The notes: generated by a model from the letters alone, not told the origin. A stretch of DNA of 50,500 bases from DATJBF01 sp035515475 (GCA_035515475.1 DATJBF010000017.1:1-50500), one strand, 5' to 3'; shown: positions 25,292 through 38,162, counted from the stretch's first letter. Translations and numbers: made by a program.

Positions 25292-27321
25292 GCACGCCGC
25301 TGCGAGTACTCATTGTTGAAGACTCGGAAGACGACACGCAGTTGATCGTCCGGGACCTGCGCCGGGCCGGCTACGACGTGACGCATCAACGCGTGGAGAC
25401 AGCCGAGGCCATGGCCGCCGCGTTGAAGGCCCAGGACTGGGATCTGATTATTTCGGATCATCGGATGCCGCATTTCAGTTCGCTGGCGGCGCTGAAGCTG
25501 TACCGGGAACACGGCTGTGACGTGCCGTTCATCGTGGTGTCGGGCAGCATCGGCGAGGAACTGGCCGTATCGGCCATGAAGGGAGGCGCGCACGACTACA
25601 TCATGAAAGACAATCTGGCGCGCTTGGTGCCCGCGGTCGAGCGCGAGGTGCGCGAGGCGGATGAGCGGCGCCAGGGTCGGCAGGCGGAACGGGCGCTGGC
25701 GGAATCTCGCCGGCGGATGGAATCGATATTGGAATCGGCGGGGGAGGGGATCTGCGGTTTGGATGCCCAGGGGATGATCACCTTCATCAATCCGCGCGGG
25801 GCGAAACTGATTGGCTGGAAGAGCGAGGAATTGATCGGCCAGTCGCTGCATGAGGTGGTCCATCACACCAAGCCGGATGGGACCAGGCTCTCCCAGGAGG
25901 AATGTTCGCTGTGCGCCACGCTGCGGGACGGGCTGGTACATTGGATGGATGGCGAAGTGTTTTGGCGGAAAGACGGATCACAATTCCCCGTCGAGTACAC
26001 CGGCACGCCGATTCGCGAGCAAGACAAGATGGTCGGGGCGGTTCTCACGTTTCAGGACATCAGCCAGCGTCGCGGAGCGGAGACGGCCTTGCAGGAAAGC
26101 AACCGCCAACTGGAACAAACACTGGCGAAGTTGCGGGAAGCACAACAGCAGATTGTCCGACAAGAGCGCCTCCGGGCCCTGGGACAGATGGCCAGCGGCG
26201 TGGCGCATGACTTCAACAATGCCCTTTCAAAAATCCTCGGGTTCACCGAACTCATGTTGACGTCACCGGACAAGTTGCACGATCAGGGCCAGGTCCAGGA
26301 ACACTTGCGGATGATCAGCGCCGCCGCGCAGGACGCCGCCAGCGTCGTGCGCCGGCTGCGGACGTTCTACCGGCCGCGGCGAGAGACCGAGGTTTTCGAG
26401 CCGGTTGACCTCAATACTTTGATCCAGCAGGCCATCGCGCTGACGCAACCGAAGTGGAAACAGCAGCCGCAAGCCGACGGTATCACCGTGGAGATTCGGA
26501 CGGAACTGCAGAGTGTCCCCCTTGTCATGGGCGACGAGGGCGACCTGAGGGAAGTCCTGACCAACCTTATTTTCAACGCCGTCGATGCGATGCCCAAGGG
26601 AGGGGTCATTACATTTCGCACCCGCGGCGACGGTGAATTCGTTGCTTTCGAGTGCAGCGACACAGGCATCGGGATGACTCCGGAAACTCGGGAGCGGTGC
26701 CTCGAACCGTTTTTCACGACCAAGGGCGAGCACGGCACGGGTTTGGGTCTGTCCATCGTGTACGGGATCATCCAACGGCACGGCGGGTCGCTGGATATTC
26801 AGAGTGAATGGGGCCAGGGCTCCACCTTCATCGTCCGCCTGCCGGTCCATGCAGACCAACCGCTGCGATCGCCCGAACCACAGTCCGTCGCCCAAGCTGA
26901 CCCGTTGCAGGTTCTCGTGGTGGAGGACGACGCATTGATCCGCGAGATCGAAGCGGAGTACCTGGTTTGCGACGGGCACGCGGTGGAAACCGCCGCCAGC
27001 GGGGGCGAGGGGCTGAAAAAGTTCTACTCGAAACGATTCGATCTGGTGCTCTCGGACCGGGCCATGCCCGAAATGAACGGCGATCAACTGGCGGGCGTGA
27101 TCAAGACCATGTCCCCCGACACGCCCGTGATCTTGGTGACGGGTTTTGCCGACGCGCTCGATGGCTCCGGCGCGAGACCGGCGAGTGTGGATCAGGTACT
27201 GGCAAAGCCGTTCACCCATGAAGCTCTGCGGAAAGCTGTCGCAATGGCAGCGCCGAAAAACGGAAAAACAACAAAAGGGAAAACCAATGGGCAAGAAGCG
27301 AATCTTGGTTATCGACGATGA
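25288..27321 (+). CDS. Hybrid kinase REC-PAS-HisKA-HATPase-REC
   Basis: A 677-residue cytoplasmic protein. The N-terminal receiver has phospho-acceptor Asp57 (DLIISDHRMP). A PAS domain spans about 140-265, followed by a coiled coil and a HisKA helix with His307 (SGVAHDFNNALSKILGF). The HATPase_c shows NLIFNAVDAMPKGG, DTGIGM and GEHGTGLGLSIV. A C-terminal receiver (about 545-655) has LVLSDRAMPEMNGDQL. Two receivers bracket the kinase, so it can both receive phosphate from another protein and pass it on. It is joined to the Rcp1-like gene by ATGA, and its end overlaps the next regulator by 35 bases. No membrane segment. Confidence 0.93.
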   Translation: MSTPLRVLIVEDSEDDTQLIVRDLRRAGYDVTHQRVETAEAMAAALKAQDWDLIISDHRMPHFSSLAALKLYREHGCDVPFIVVSGSIGEELAVSAMKGGAHDYIMKDNLARLVPAVEREVREADERRQGRQAERALAESRRRMESILESAGEGICGLDAQGMITFINPRGAKLIGWKSEELIGQSLHEVVHHTKPDGTRLSQEECSLCATLRDGLVHWMDGEVFWRKDGSQFPVEYTGTPIREQDKMVGAVLTFQDISQRRGAETALQESNRQLEQTLAKLREAQQQIVRQERLRALGQMASGVAHDFNNALSKILGFTELMLTSPDKLHDQGQVQEHLRMISAAAQDAASVVRRLRTFYRPRRETEVFEPVDLNTLIQQAIALTQPKWKQQPQADGITVEIRTELQSVPLVMGDEGDLREVLTNLIFNAVDAMPKGGVITFRTRGDGEFVAFECSDTGIGMTPETRERCLEPFFTTKGEHGTGLGLSIVYGIIQRHGGSLDIQSEWGQGSTFIVRLPVHADQPLRSPEPQSVAQADPLQVLVVEDDALIREIEAEYLVCDGHAVETAASGGEGLKKFYSKRFDLVLSDRAMPEMNGDQLAGVIKTMSPDTPVILVTGFADALDGSGARPASVDQVLAKPFTHEALRKAVAMAAPKNGKTTKGKTNGQEANLGYRR

Positions 27322-27715
27322 TATTCATGCAACACGGATGTTGAAGGTGGGCCTCGAAAAGGGCGGGCCCTTCGAGGTTCGAGAAGTCAACCGGGGCGTA
27401 GAGGCGCTTCGTGTCGCTCAGGAGTTCCGGCCGGATGCGGTTCTTCTGGATGTGTGCATTCCGGATGTTGAGGGCAGCGAGATTGCCTTCCAAATCGCCA
27501 ATCAGGCGGGACTCCGCACCACGCCGATCGTGTTTTTAACCAGCATTGTCTCCGAGCGTGAGTTGGCCGAAAAGCAAGGGATCATCGGCGGTCATCGCTA
27601 CATCGCCAAGCCAACCCGGCTGGAGAAGGTGATCGCCTATCTTGAGAACGAATTGGGATTGTGCGCGCAGGACGACAGATCGACGGCGGTCCCCACTGGC
27701 GGCTTGTCTGCCTGA
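27287..27715 (+). CDS. Single-domain response regulator
   Basis: A 142-residue receiver read from the ATG at 27287, which has AAAAGGGA upstream and lies inside the 3' end of the hybrid kinase gene in another frame. Acidic triple Asp10-Asp12, phospho-acceptor Asp55 (AVLLDVCIP), switch residue in VFLTSIVSE and Lys in YIAKPTRLE. There is no output domain, and the last ~20 residues are unstructured. It likely acts as a phosphate shuttle or sink between the hybrid kinases on either side. Confidence 0.93.
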   Translation: MGKKRILVIDDDIHATRMLKVGLEKGGPFEVREVNRGVEALRVAQEFRPDAVLLDVCIPDVEGSEIAFQIANQAGLRTTPIVFLTSIVSERELAEKQGIIGGHRYIAKPTRLEKVIAYLENELGLCAQDDRSTAVPTGGLSA

Positions 27716-27753
27716 AACGCGAGCCACGGGGCCACGCGGACCGATCCGGGCAA

Positions 27754-30431
<2,678 letters not shown>

Positions 30432-30435
<4 letters not shown>

Positions 30436-31688
30436 AGCGCGTGCTGATCATTGAAGACGATCCCTTCGTCGCGGGTCTCTATCGGAGTGAACTCACCGAG
30501 GCCGGATTTACGGTCGATGTCGCCTCCACCGGTGATTCGGCAATGGAACTGTTCAACAGCCAGAGACCGGATTTGGTGCTTCTGGACCTGATGCTACCGG
30601 ACATTAACGGGCTGGAAGTACTGGAACGCATCCGCTCAACTGCGGACCCTCGCGATTTGCCCGTCTTGGTGTTCACGAACGCGTATCTCGGCGGCATGGT
30701 GCAGCAAGCTTGGGAGCTAGGGGCCAATCTCGTGCTGACGAAAACCGGTCACACGCCCAAGCAGATGGTCCAGTTGATCGAGGACACGCTGAAAGAACCC
30801 CGGCCCCGCGACCCGGTGCCTGGCGTCCACACGGCGCCGTCAGAATCCACGTCGGCACAGACGGCGTGGTTCCGTACGAAATTCTTCCAGGCGGCTCCCC
30901 GAACCCGGTTCGCGCTGAAGCGGACTCTGCGAGCGTTGGCGACCGATCCGACCAATCAGGGGAACATCCACCAGTTATATGCGAAAGCCCATCCGTTCGC
31001 GTCCATGGCGGCCCTCGCGGGACTGCAGCCAGTGGCTCGCATGGCTGAAGCCTTTGAAGGGTTCCTCAAGGAGTTGGTCGACAAACGCGCTCCCATCACG
31101 CCCTCTGTGCTGTTGACCATCGCGCACGCCATCGAGACGCTCGATTTCCTGGTTGAGAACCACGAGGTCGTGGCCCTCCATCATCCTTACTCGCCGCGGA
31201 TCCTGGTTGTGGACGACGATGCGTTCGTCGGCCAGGCCGTTTGCGCCGCGCTCGAAAAGGTGAACCTGAAGGCGGTTTGGGTGGACAGTCCGGCGGGGGC
31301 CTTGCAGCGATTGGCCGGTGATTCTTTCGACCTGATCTTCCTGGACATCGAGATGTCCGAGATCAATGGATACGAACTGTGCTCGATTCTGCGTGGCACC
31401 CCGACGCATCAGGAAACGCCCATCGTTTTCTTGAGCATGCACGCCGATCACGAACACCGCGTCAAATCCGCGCGCTGTGGCGGCGACGATTACATCAGCA
31501 AGCCATTCTTGTACATGGAACTCGCGGTGAAGGCGTTGAGCCTTGTCCTGCGCGGTCCGTGGGAGAATGTCGGCAGCGTGAGGCGCTTCACCGGCGAGGC
31601 CCCCGGATCGAATGGCGAAACCGATACGGCGTCGGGCCCGGCGCCGGTTGTGCCAGCCGACGAACCGTCGATGACTCGCAGCCGATGA
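30432..31688 (+). CDS. REC-Hpt-like-REC protein 1
   Basis: A 418-residue protein with a receiver at each end. Receiver 1 (1 to about 122) has Asp9-Asp10, phospho-acceptor Asp52 (LVLLDLMLP), FTNAYLGG and LTKTG. Receiver 2 (about 253-375) has LVVDDDAF, LIFLDIEMSEING, FLSMHAD and ISKPF. Between them, residues about 150-240 align with CheA-P1-type Hpt domains (LYAKAHPFASMAALAGLQPV). A His (187) stands at the phospho-acceptor position, but the Lys-Gly that normally follows is replaced. There is no DNA-binding or enzymatic output. It is translationally coupled to the CHASE3 hybrid kinase, and two further paralogues follow. A phosphate-routing role is inferred. Confidence 0.9.
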
Positions 31689-31700
31689 AGGAGCGAAACA

Positions 31701-33002
31701 ATGAAACGCATCCTCATGATCGAAGACGAATTCCTCATGGCCAACGTCTACCGAGACGAACTGAGTTGCGCGGGGTTCAGCGTGGAGGTGGCGGCGGACG
31801 GTCAATCGGGACTCCAGATGTTCTGCAGCCGAAAACCGGATCTCGTGCTCTTGGACCTGATGCTGCCACAGGTCGACGGCATCGAGGTGCTGAAAGCGAT
31901 TCGTTCCCTGGCCAATCCGCGGGAGCTTCCCGTGCTGGTGTTTACCAACACCTACCTCGGTGGAATGGTGCAGTCGGCGTGGGAAGCGGGTGCCAGCCAG
32001 GTGATCACCAAGTCCACCTACACGCCGAGGCAGGTCGCCGGCATGGTCAAAGCCGCTCTGGATGACTCACGTTCGACTCAGCCGACTGCCAGCGCTCCGG
32101 CGACGCTCGAAGATCGCAGCTCCAAAGTGGACCCGGCCGCGCGGGAGGCATTCTTGAGGACGGCTCCCGAATTGGTGGCCGCACTGCGGGAAACACACGA
32201 AATGGTCGCGGACGATCCGGGGACCCCGGTGTCGTTGGAGAAATTGTATGCGAAGGTCCGTCCCGTGACGGCCGCCGCAACCGTGGCGGGACTCCAGCCC
32301 GTCGCCCGAATGGCCGAGGCCTTGGAAGGGCTTCTCAAAGTCCTCAGCGACAAACCCCGCGCAGTCAGCGTTTCCGTGTTGCTGACGATTACCCAGGCGA
32401 TTGACACACTCGAGTACCTGGCCAACAATGCCGAGGCAGCCGCGCGCCGCGATCCTGCCCAAGCCCGCATTCTGGTGGTGGACGACGACGAGTTTGCCCG
32501 CCGCGGCGTGTGCGCGGCCCTCGAAATGGTAGGTCTCAAGGCGACCTGCGTGGAAAATCCCGCCAGGGCTCTCCAAGAACAGGGGGGAGACCGCTTCGAC
32601 CTGATTTTTCTGGATATCGAGATGCCCGGCGGCGACGGGTACAGCTTGTGTTCGAACCTGCGCAGCGCACCGGCGTATCAGGGGATTCCCATCATCTTTC
32701 TCAGCCTGCACGCCGATGACGAGCATCGCGCCGAATCGTTTCTCCGCGGCGGCAATGACTTCATCAGCAAACCATTCCTGTACATGGAACTGGCCGTCAA
32801 AGCCCTGAGCTTCGTGATGCGCGGCTCGTGGGACAATCGTGAGCCCGCGACGCACGGGCCGGCACAGCGCCTCAATCGGGAACGCGATCCGGGATCGGTT
32901 TCGCAGTCGGCCGCCCTCCCGCCGCGCGAGCGCGGTCTCGACGCCGATCCAGCCGTTGCCCCGGCGCCATCCCGGGCGGTTCAACAGGAGACGGTGTCAT
33001 GA
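31701..33002 (+). CDS. REC-Hpt-like-REC protein 2 (His replaced by Arg)
   Basis: A 433-residue paralogue of the preceding gene, starting 12 bases after its stop with GAAGGAG upstream. Receiver 1: LVLLDLMLPQVDG, FTNTYLGG, ITKST. Receiver 2: LVVDDDEFARRG, LIFLDIEMPGGDGY, ISKPF. The middle helical domain has the same fold signature (LYAKVRPVTAAATVAGLQPV), but the expected phospho-acceptor His is Arg187, so phosphotransfer through it should be impossible. The C-terminal 50 residues are Pro/Arg-rich and probably disordered. The stop overlaps the next start by four bases. Confidence 0.9.
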   Translation: MKRILMIEDEFLMANVYRDELSCAGFSVEVAADGQSGLQMFCSRKPDLVLLDLMLPQVDGIEVLKAIRSLANPRELPVLVFTNTYLGGMVQSAWEAGASQVITKSTYTPRQVAGMVKAALDDSRSTQPTASAPATLEDRSSKVDPAAREAFLRTAPELVAALRETHEMVADDPGTPVSLEKLYAKVRPVTAAATVAGLQPVARMAEALEGLLKVLSDKPRAVSVSVLLTITQAIDTLEYLANNAEAAARRDPAQARILVVDDDEFARRGVCAALEMVGLKATCVENPARALQEQGGDRFDLIFLDIEMPGGDGYSLCSNLRSAPAYQGIPIIFLSLHADDEHRAESFLRGGNDFISKPFLYMELAVKALSFVMRGSWDNREPATHGPAQRLNRERDPGSVSQSAALPPRERGLDADPAVAPAPSRAVQQETVS

Positions 33003-34222
33003 AGCACGTTCTCGTGATTGAAGACGACCCGTTCGTGGCCGAAATCTATCGGGAGAAACTCGGCTCCGAGGGTTATGCAGTCGCGGTGGCGTCTGATGGC
33101 GCCTCGGGACTGGAAGCCCTCCGCAGTCGCAAACCCGATCTCGTGCTCTTGGATCTCATGCTCCCCGAAGTCAAGGGGCTGGATGTTCTCAAGGCGATTC
33201 GCGCCCAATTCGATGCTCGGACTTTGCCCGTTCTCGTCATCACCAATGCTTATCTGAGCCCGATGGTGAAACAGGCTTGGGAGGCCGGCGCCAACCATGT
33301 GCTCGCCAAAGGTTCGCTGCGGCCCGACAAGCTCCCGAAGATCGTCGAAGACGCCCTGGGCAGTCCGCCAGCGGCGACCACAAACGAGCGTACCTCGGGC
33401 ACTCCAGCCGATCTTCAAGTCCGCGAGAAATTCCTGAAGGCTGCTCCGGAAAGACTGGCGGCGTTATGGCGACCGTTGAAGGCTCTGGCCGCGCAACCAC
33501 GGGAGCTGGCCCACTTGCACGACCTGTTCATGCGCGTCCGCCCGCTGAGCACCGCGGCATCGCTCGCCGGCCTGGACACGGCGGCACAGTTGGCGGCCGC
33601 GTTGGAAGCGTTGGTCAAGAGCGTGTGCGACAAGCCGCGTCATCTGACGCCGTCGGTGTTGCTGACCATCGCGCAGGCGATCGACACGCTCAAGTTCCTG
33701 TTTGACCATCCGTCCGCCGACGCCCGGAAATTGCCGTCACGCGGTCGCGTCCTGGTGGTTGATGACGACGAATTCACGCGGCGATCCGTGAGTCGCGCGT
33801 TGTCGAGGGTCAACCTCAAGGCGACGTGCGTCGCCAATCCGGTCAGCGCCCTGAAACGGCGCGCGGGAAAACGATTCGACCTGATCTTGCTGGATGTGGA
33901 GTTGCCCGAAGCGACAGGGTTCGACCTGTGCACCCGGTTCCGCGCGATGTCAGCCCACCGCGAAACGCCGATCGTGTTTTTGAGCATGCACACCGGACTC
34001 GAACACCGCACCGAGTCGGTATTGCGCGGGGCCGATGATTACGTCACCAAGCCTTTCTCGTATCTGGAGCTCGCCGTCAAATCGCTGTGCCTCATCATCC
34101 GAGGACGGAGCGGCCCTGGCGAGAGCGAGCACGGCTCGAACGGGCATGGAACAGAATCCGTGTTTTCCCGGCGGGAACTCAGCGCGTTGAAACAGACGAT
34201 CCTGGGCTCGTTCGACGGCTGA
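32999..34222 (+). CDS. REC-Hpt-like-REC protein 3 (His replaced by Arg)
   Basis: A 407-residue third paralogue, coupled by ATGA. Receiver 1: IEDDPFVAEIY, LVLLDLMLPEVKGL, ITNAYLSP, LAKGS. Receiver 2: LVVDDDEFTRRS, LILLDVELPEATGFD, FLSMHTG, VTKPF. The middle domain reads LFMRVRPLSTAASLAGL with Arg181 at the phospho-acceptor position. It is the last gene of the island and is convergent with lspA 40 bases away. Two intact receivers plus a dead Hpt-like spacer suggest a scaffold or phosphate buffer rather than a relay step. Confidence 0.9.
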   Translation: MKHVLVIEDDPFVAEIYREKLGSEGYAVAVASDGASGLEALRSRKPDLVLLDLMLPEVKGLDVLKAIRAQFDARTLPVLVITNAYLSPMVKQAWEAGANHVLAKGSLRPDKLPKIVEDALGSPPAATTNERTSGTPADLQVREKFLKAAPERLAALWRPLKALAAQPRELAHLHDLFMRVRPLSTAASLAGLDTAAQLAAALEALVKSVCDKPRHLTPSVLLTIAQAIDTLKFLFDHPSADARKLPSRGRVLVVDDDEFTRRSVSRALSRVNLKATCVANPVSALKRRAGKRFDLILLDVELPEATGFDLCTRFRAMSAHRETPIVFLSMHTGLEHRTESVLRGADDYVTKPFSYLELAVKSLCLIIRGRSGPGESEHGSNGHGTESVFSRRELSALKQTILGSFDG

Positions 34223-34225
34223 TGA

Positions 34226-34250
34226 AGAATCCGGAGTTCGAGACTCGAGC
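34226..34250. repeat. Family C heptamers after the island
   Basis: GAATCCG, GAGTTCG and AGACTCG run directly after the stop of the last receiver protein, in the 40-base gap to the convergent lspA. Confidence 0.55.
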
Positions 34251-34262
34251 CGGTAGAGGGTT

Positions 34263-34739
34263 CTACGACGCGGTGGGGGCTTTCTGCGCCGCATGGCTGC
34301 CGCGCCAGGACAGGATGATGTACAACCCCACGCCCACGCAGATGGCGCTGTCGGCCACGTTGAACGCCGGCCAGTGGTAGCGGCCGATGTAAAAGTAGAG
34401 AAAATCAATCACGTGGCCGATGCGGATGCGGTCGATCAGGTTGCCGATGATCCCGCCCGCGATCAATCCGAGCACGATGCGCGAACCCCATCGGTGCAGT
34501 TGGAATGAATGCCGGAAGACGTACAACGCCAGAACCGTCAGGACCGAGATCACCGTCAGCACGAGGTTGTAGTCCCGCAGGATCCCCCACGCGGCGCCGG
34601 TATTGCGCCAGTCAACCAGGCTGAAAAAGCCGGCGATGATGGTGCGGGATTCCTCGGGTCGGATGGAGTGGACGACCCACCACTTGGCAAATTGATCGAG
34701 CGCGGCAATCGTGGCGGCGATGAGCACGACCCATTGCAT
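34263..34739 (-). CDS. lspA: Lipoprotein signal peptidase (signal peptidase II)
   Basis: A 158-residue inner-membrane aspartyl protease that cleaves prolipoprotein signal peptides. It has four hydrophobic segments, the conserved NTGAAWG (residues 46-52), GGIIGNLIDRIRIGHVIDFL with the first catalytic Asp112, and WPAFNVADSAI with the second, Asp130. It follows the DksA-like gene by 16 bases on the minus strand and so is in the ileS-lspA arrangement common in bacteria. Confidence 0.95.
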   Translation of the reverse strand: MQWVVLIAATIAALDQFAKWWVVHSIRPEESRTIIAGFFSLVDWRNTGAAWGILRDYNLVLTVISVLTVLALYVFRHSFQLHRWGSRIVLGLIAGGIIGNLIDRIRIGHVIDFLYFYIGRYHWPAFNVADSAICVGVGLYIILSWRGSHAAQKAPTAS

Positions 34740-34755
34740 CAGGCGCTCCGCAGCG

Positions 34756-35394
34756 TTACTCCTCGGCCTCTTCCGTCTCGCCGCCCTCCTCCTCGGCGGA
34801 CTCGGTAAACATCGGCCCCTGCGGCACCGGCCGGCGGTCGGTCCTCTCGATGTTGGACTGGCAATTCACGCACAACCGCGCGAACGGGACCGCCTCCAGC
34901 CGCGCCTTCATGATCGGCCGCTCGCACATGCCGCACAGCCCGTACGTGTTTTGATCGAGCCGCTTCAGCGCTTCCTCAATCTCGTACAGCGCCTCTTGCT
35001 CGTTCGACACCAGGCTCAGGGCGAACTCGCGGTCGAACGTGTCCGTGCCGGCGTCGGCCATGTGCAGGCTGTAGCCGCTCAACTCGCCCGAGGCGTCCCG
35101 GTGCGAACGCTTGAGATTGTCGCTGGCGAGGAAATTGACTCCGTCAATGAGATGATCGCGCAGGTCCAGCAGCAACGCCCTGAACTTGGCCGCGTCCTCC
35201 TTCGAAAGCTTCAACGTCTTCGGTGGACGTTCCGGCTCGGGTTTGGCGACGGCGCCGGCCCGCCCCCGTTTCGCTTTGTCGGCAATGGTCGCCTTCGGCG
35301 CGGCCCGGACGGTGGCGGTCCTCGCCTTGCTGGAAACGGTTTTCACTCTGCCTGTCTTCGATTTCTTGGCCAGCTTCTTCATAAAATCTGTCAT
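34756..35394 (-). CDS. DksA/TraR-type zinc-finger protein with basic N-terminal tail
   Basis: A 212-residue protein from the ATG at 35394, which overlaps the ileS stop (ATGA); a longer frame upstream is an ileS shadow. Residues 1 to about 60 are a Lys/Arg/Ala-rich tail. A coiled coil follows (ALLLDLRDHLIDGVNFLA), with acidic residues at its turn (DAGTDTFDRE), then a C4 zinc finger (CGMCERPI...LCVNCQ). DksA-family proteins bind the RNA polymerase secondary channel and modulate transcription with ppGpp. The exact DksA tip motif is not obvious, so a general-stress/TraR-like role is as likely. It lies between ileS and lspA. Confidence 0.9.
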   Translation of the reverse strand: MTDFMKKLAKKSKTGRVKTVSSKARTATVRAAPKATIADKAKRGRAGAVAKPEPERPPKTLKLSKEDAAKFRALLLDLRDHLIDGVNFLASDNLKRSHRDASGELSGYSLHMADAGTDTFDREFALSLVSNEQEALYEIEEALKRLDQNTYGLCGMCERPIMKARLEAVPFARLCVNCQSNIERTDRRPVPQGPMFTESAEEEGGETEEAEE

Positions 35395-38162
35395 CCCTTG
35401 GCAACGGTATCCCGTTGCTTCATTACCTCGGCGCAGCGCCCGCACAACGCGGGATGCGCCGCATCCACTCCGACGTCTTCCGTCCACCGCCAACAGCGCA
35501 CGCATTTGCGCCCGGCCGCCCGAGTCACCCTGACGCGGAGTTCGCCGCCCGTCGGCCGGCCGACCCGAACTTGCGACACAATCAGCACCGTTTCAAGGAG
35601 CGGGCCGAGTTTTTCTAGCAACTCGCGCGCCGGGTCGTTTTCGGGCTCGATCTCCACCCGGGCTTCGAGCGACTTGCCAATCTGCCCCGCCTGGCGCGCT
35701 TTCTCCAATTCCAGGGCCGCCACCCGGCGCACTTCCATCAACCGGTCCCAACGCGCTTCCAGTTCCGCGTCGCGCCACTTGGCGTCGGCGACGGGATACG
35801 ATGCCAGGTGCACCGACTCCGTTTCGCGTCCTGGCAAAAAGCTCCATACTTCGTCGGCCGTGAACGGCATCGCGGGCGCAATCAGCTTCGCCAGCGTCGC
35901 CACCGTATGGTACATCGCCGTCTGCGCGGAGCGGCGGGCCGCCGAATCGGGCGCAAGCGTATACAACGGGTCTTTCATCACGTCAACGTAAAATGAGGAC
36001 AATTCCACCGCACAGAAGGCGTTGACCAGATGGTACACCCGGTGGAACTCGAAGTTCTCGTACGCCTCCGTCAACTCCGCCACCAGCGCTTGCAACCGCG
36101 ACAGCAACCAGCGGTCGATCTCCGTCAGTTTCTCCCGCGGCACGGTGTTCTTCGCGGGATCGAAATCGTGGAGGTTCGCCAGCAGGATGCGCAGCGTGTT
36201 GCGAATCTTGAAGTAGGTCTCGCCGATGCGCGCAAAGATTTCCTCAGACAACGGGATGTCCGCCTGATAATCTTCCGACACGACCCACAGCCGCAACACA
36301 TCGGCCCCGAACCGTTTGACGTAATCCTCGGAGTTCGCCGGTTTGCCGGCCGACTTGGAAATCTTCTGCTTCTTATTCGTCTCCGCGACCTGCACGACGA
36401 GAAACCCGTGGGTGACGACCGTTTTGAACGGCGACTTCCCGTCCGTCGCCATCGCGGTCAACAGCGACGACTGGAACCAGCCCCGGTGTTGGTCGCTGCC
36501 TTCGAGATAGATGTCGGCCGGATAGGCCAGTTGCGCGTTCGTCTTGAGGACCGCCCGATGGCTGACGCCCGACTCGAACCACACGTCCACGATGTCCGGG
36601 CTCTTGTCGAGGTTCGTCGAGCCGCAGTGGGGGCATTTCACGTCGCCGAACAGTTCCTTCACGCTCTGCTCGAACCAGATGTCCACGCCGTCGCGGACGA
36701 CGCGCTCGCGGAACTTCAGGATCAGGTCGCGGCGGAGAATTGGTTTCTGGCAGTCGCGGCATTGCAGGAACGGTAGCGGCACGCCCCACGCCCGCTGGCG
36801 CGAGATGCACCAGTCCGGCCGCTGTTCGATCGTGCCGCTGATTCGATTCTGTCCCCACGCCGGCACCCAGCGCACGTTCTTGACTTCGTCGAGCGCGCTC
36901 TGGCGCAGCCCGCGGTGATCCAGCGCGATGAACCATTGTTCCATCGCGCGGAAAATGATCGGGTTCTTGCACCGCCAGCAATGCGGGTACGAATGTTTCA
37001 CGTCCGCGCTGGCAGCCAGGACCCCGATCTTGCGGAGATGTTCGACGATCGATTTGTTCGCTTTGAACACGAACTGGCCCGCGAACGGCCCGGCTTCCGC
37101 CGTGAACACCCCGCCATCGTCAACCGGTGCCAGCGTCTCCAGTCCGTATTTCTGCCCGATCTCGTAATCTTCCGCACCATGACCCGGCGCGGTGTGTACC
37201 AAGCCGGTTCCTTGTTCCAACGTGACATACGGCGAGAAAACAATCGGCGAATCGCGGTCCATGAATGGATGACGGGTGACCAATCCTTCCAAAGCTCGGC
37301 CCGGCATCTTCTCGACGATTTCAAACTCGACGCCGCAGGCTTGGGCCACTTGCGCGACGAGTCCTTCCGCGAGAATCCAGGTTTCACCGTTGGTTCGCGC
37401 TCGGACGTAACCCAACTCCGGCTTCACGGCAATTGCCAGATTGGCGGGCAACGTCCAGGGCGTCGTCGTCCAAATGACCGCGAACTCATTCTTGCGGCCC
37501 TTGACGGGAAACTTCACGTACACACTCGGGGAAACGTGGTCGGCGTACTCGACTTCGGCTTCGGCCAGCGCGGTCCGGCAGGTCGCGCACCAGTAAACGG
37601 GTTTCTTGCCGCGGTAGATGTAGCCGTCGCCGACCATATCGGCCAGCGCGCCGATGATCTCGGCCTCGTACGACGGGGTCATGGTGAGATAGGGGTGTTC
37701 CCAGTCGCCGAACACGCCCAACCGTTTGAACTGCTGGCGCTGAACGTCGATGTACTTCTCGGCGTAGGCGCGGCAGCGTTTGCGCAACTCGGTTTGCGAG
37801 ATCGCTTTGGCCTTGTCGCCGAGTTCCTTCGTCACCTTGTACTCGATGGGCTGACCGTGACAGTCCCAGCCGGGCACATACGGGACACGGAATCCGCGCA
37901 TCGTCTTGTACTTGACGATGACGTCCTTGAGGATCTTGTTGAGCGCGGTGCCGATGTGGACGTCGCCGTTGGCGAATGGTGGGCCGTCGTGGAGGACAAA
38001 CAACGGTGCGTCGTGCCGCGCGGCGGTGATTTTCTCATGGAGCCGGCCTTCTTCCCAGCGCGCCAACGACTGCGGTTCGCGCTGCGGCAGATTGGCCTTC
38101 ATGGGGAAGTCCGTCTGCGGAAGATTCAGCGTATCTTTGTAGTTGGCTTGGGTTTCTGACAC
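35391..38162 (-). CDS. ileS: Isoleucyl-tRNA synthetase
   Basis: A 923-residue class I synthetase charging tRNA-Ile. The class motif PPFANGDVHIGTALNKILKD (HIGH box as HIGT), WDCHGQPIE, the editing-domain TTPWTLPANLAI and the KMSKS loop KQKISKSAGKPANS are intact. The C-terminal zinc site reads CVRCWRWTED...LCGRCAEVM. The start is taken as the GTG at 38162 (VSETQANYKDTLNLPQTDFPM), since NYKDTLNLPQTDFPM is the usual N-terminus of the bacterial type. A longer frame adds unlike residues. It is the first gene of the ileS, DksA-like, lspA group. Confidence 0.96.
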   Translation of the reverse strand: MSETQANYKDTLNLPQTDFPMKANLPQREPQSLARWEEGRLHEKITAARHDAPLFVLHDGPPFANGDVHIGTALNKILKDVIVKYKTMRGFRVPYVPGWDCHGQPIEYKVTKELGDKAKAISQTELRKRCRAYAEKYIDVQRQQFKRLGVFGDWEHPYLTMTPSYEAEIIGALADMVGDGYIYRGKKPVYWCATCRTALAEAEVEYADHVSPSVYVKFPVKGRKNEFAVIWTTTPWTLPANLAIAVKPELGYVRARTNGETWILAEGLVAQVAQACGVEFEIVEKMPGRALEGLVTRHPFMDRDSPIVFSPYVTLEQGTGLVHTAPGHGAEDYEIGQKYGLETLAPVDDGGVFTAEAGPFAGQFVFKANKSIVEHLRKIGVLAASADVKHSYPHCWRCKNPIIFRAMEQWFIALDHRGLRQSALDEVKNVRWVPAWGQNRISGTIEQRPDWCISRQRAWGVPLPFLQCRDCQKPILRRDLILKFRERVVRDGVDIWFEQSVKELFGDVKCPHCGSTNLDKSPDIVDVWFESGVSHRAVLKTNAQLAYPADIYLEGSDQHRGWFQSSLLTAMATDGKSPFKTVVTHGFLVVQVAETNKKQKISKSAGKPANSEDYVKRFGADVLRLWVVSEDYQADIPLSEEIFARIGETYFKIRNTLRILLANLHDFDPAKNTVPREKLTEIDRWLLSRLQALVAELTEAYENFEFHRVYHLVNAFCAVELSSFYVDVMKDPLYTLAPDSAARRSAQTAMYHTVATLAKLIAPAMPFTADEVWSFLPGRETESVHLASYPVADAKWRDAELEARWDRLMEVRRVAALELEKARQAGQIGKSLEARVEIEPENDPARELLEKLGPLLETVLIVSQVRVGRPTGGELRVRVTRAAGRKCVRCWRWTEDVGVDAAHPALCGRCAEVMKQRDTVAKG

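Noticed and set aside
34263..38162. Long plus-strand frames opposite ileS and lspA
   Set aside because: Both minus-strand genes carry complete catalytic motifs; the opposite frames lack any.
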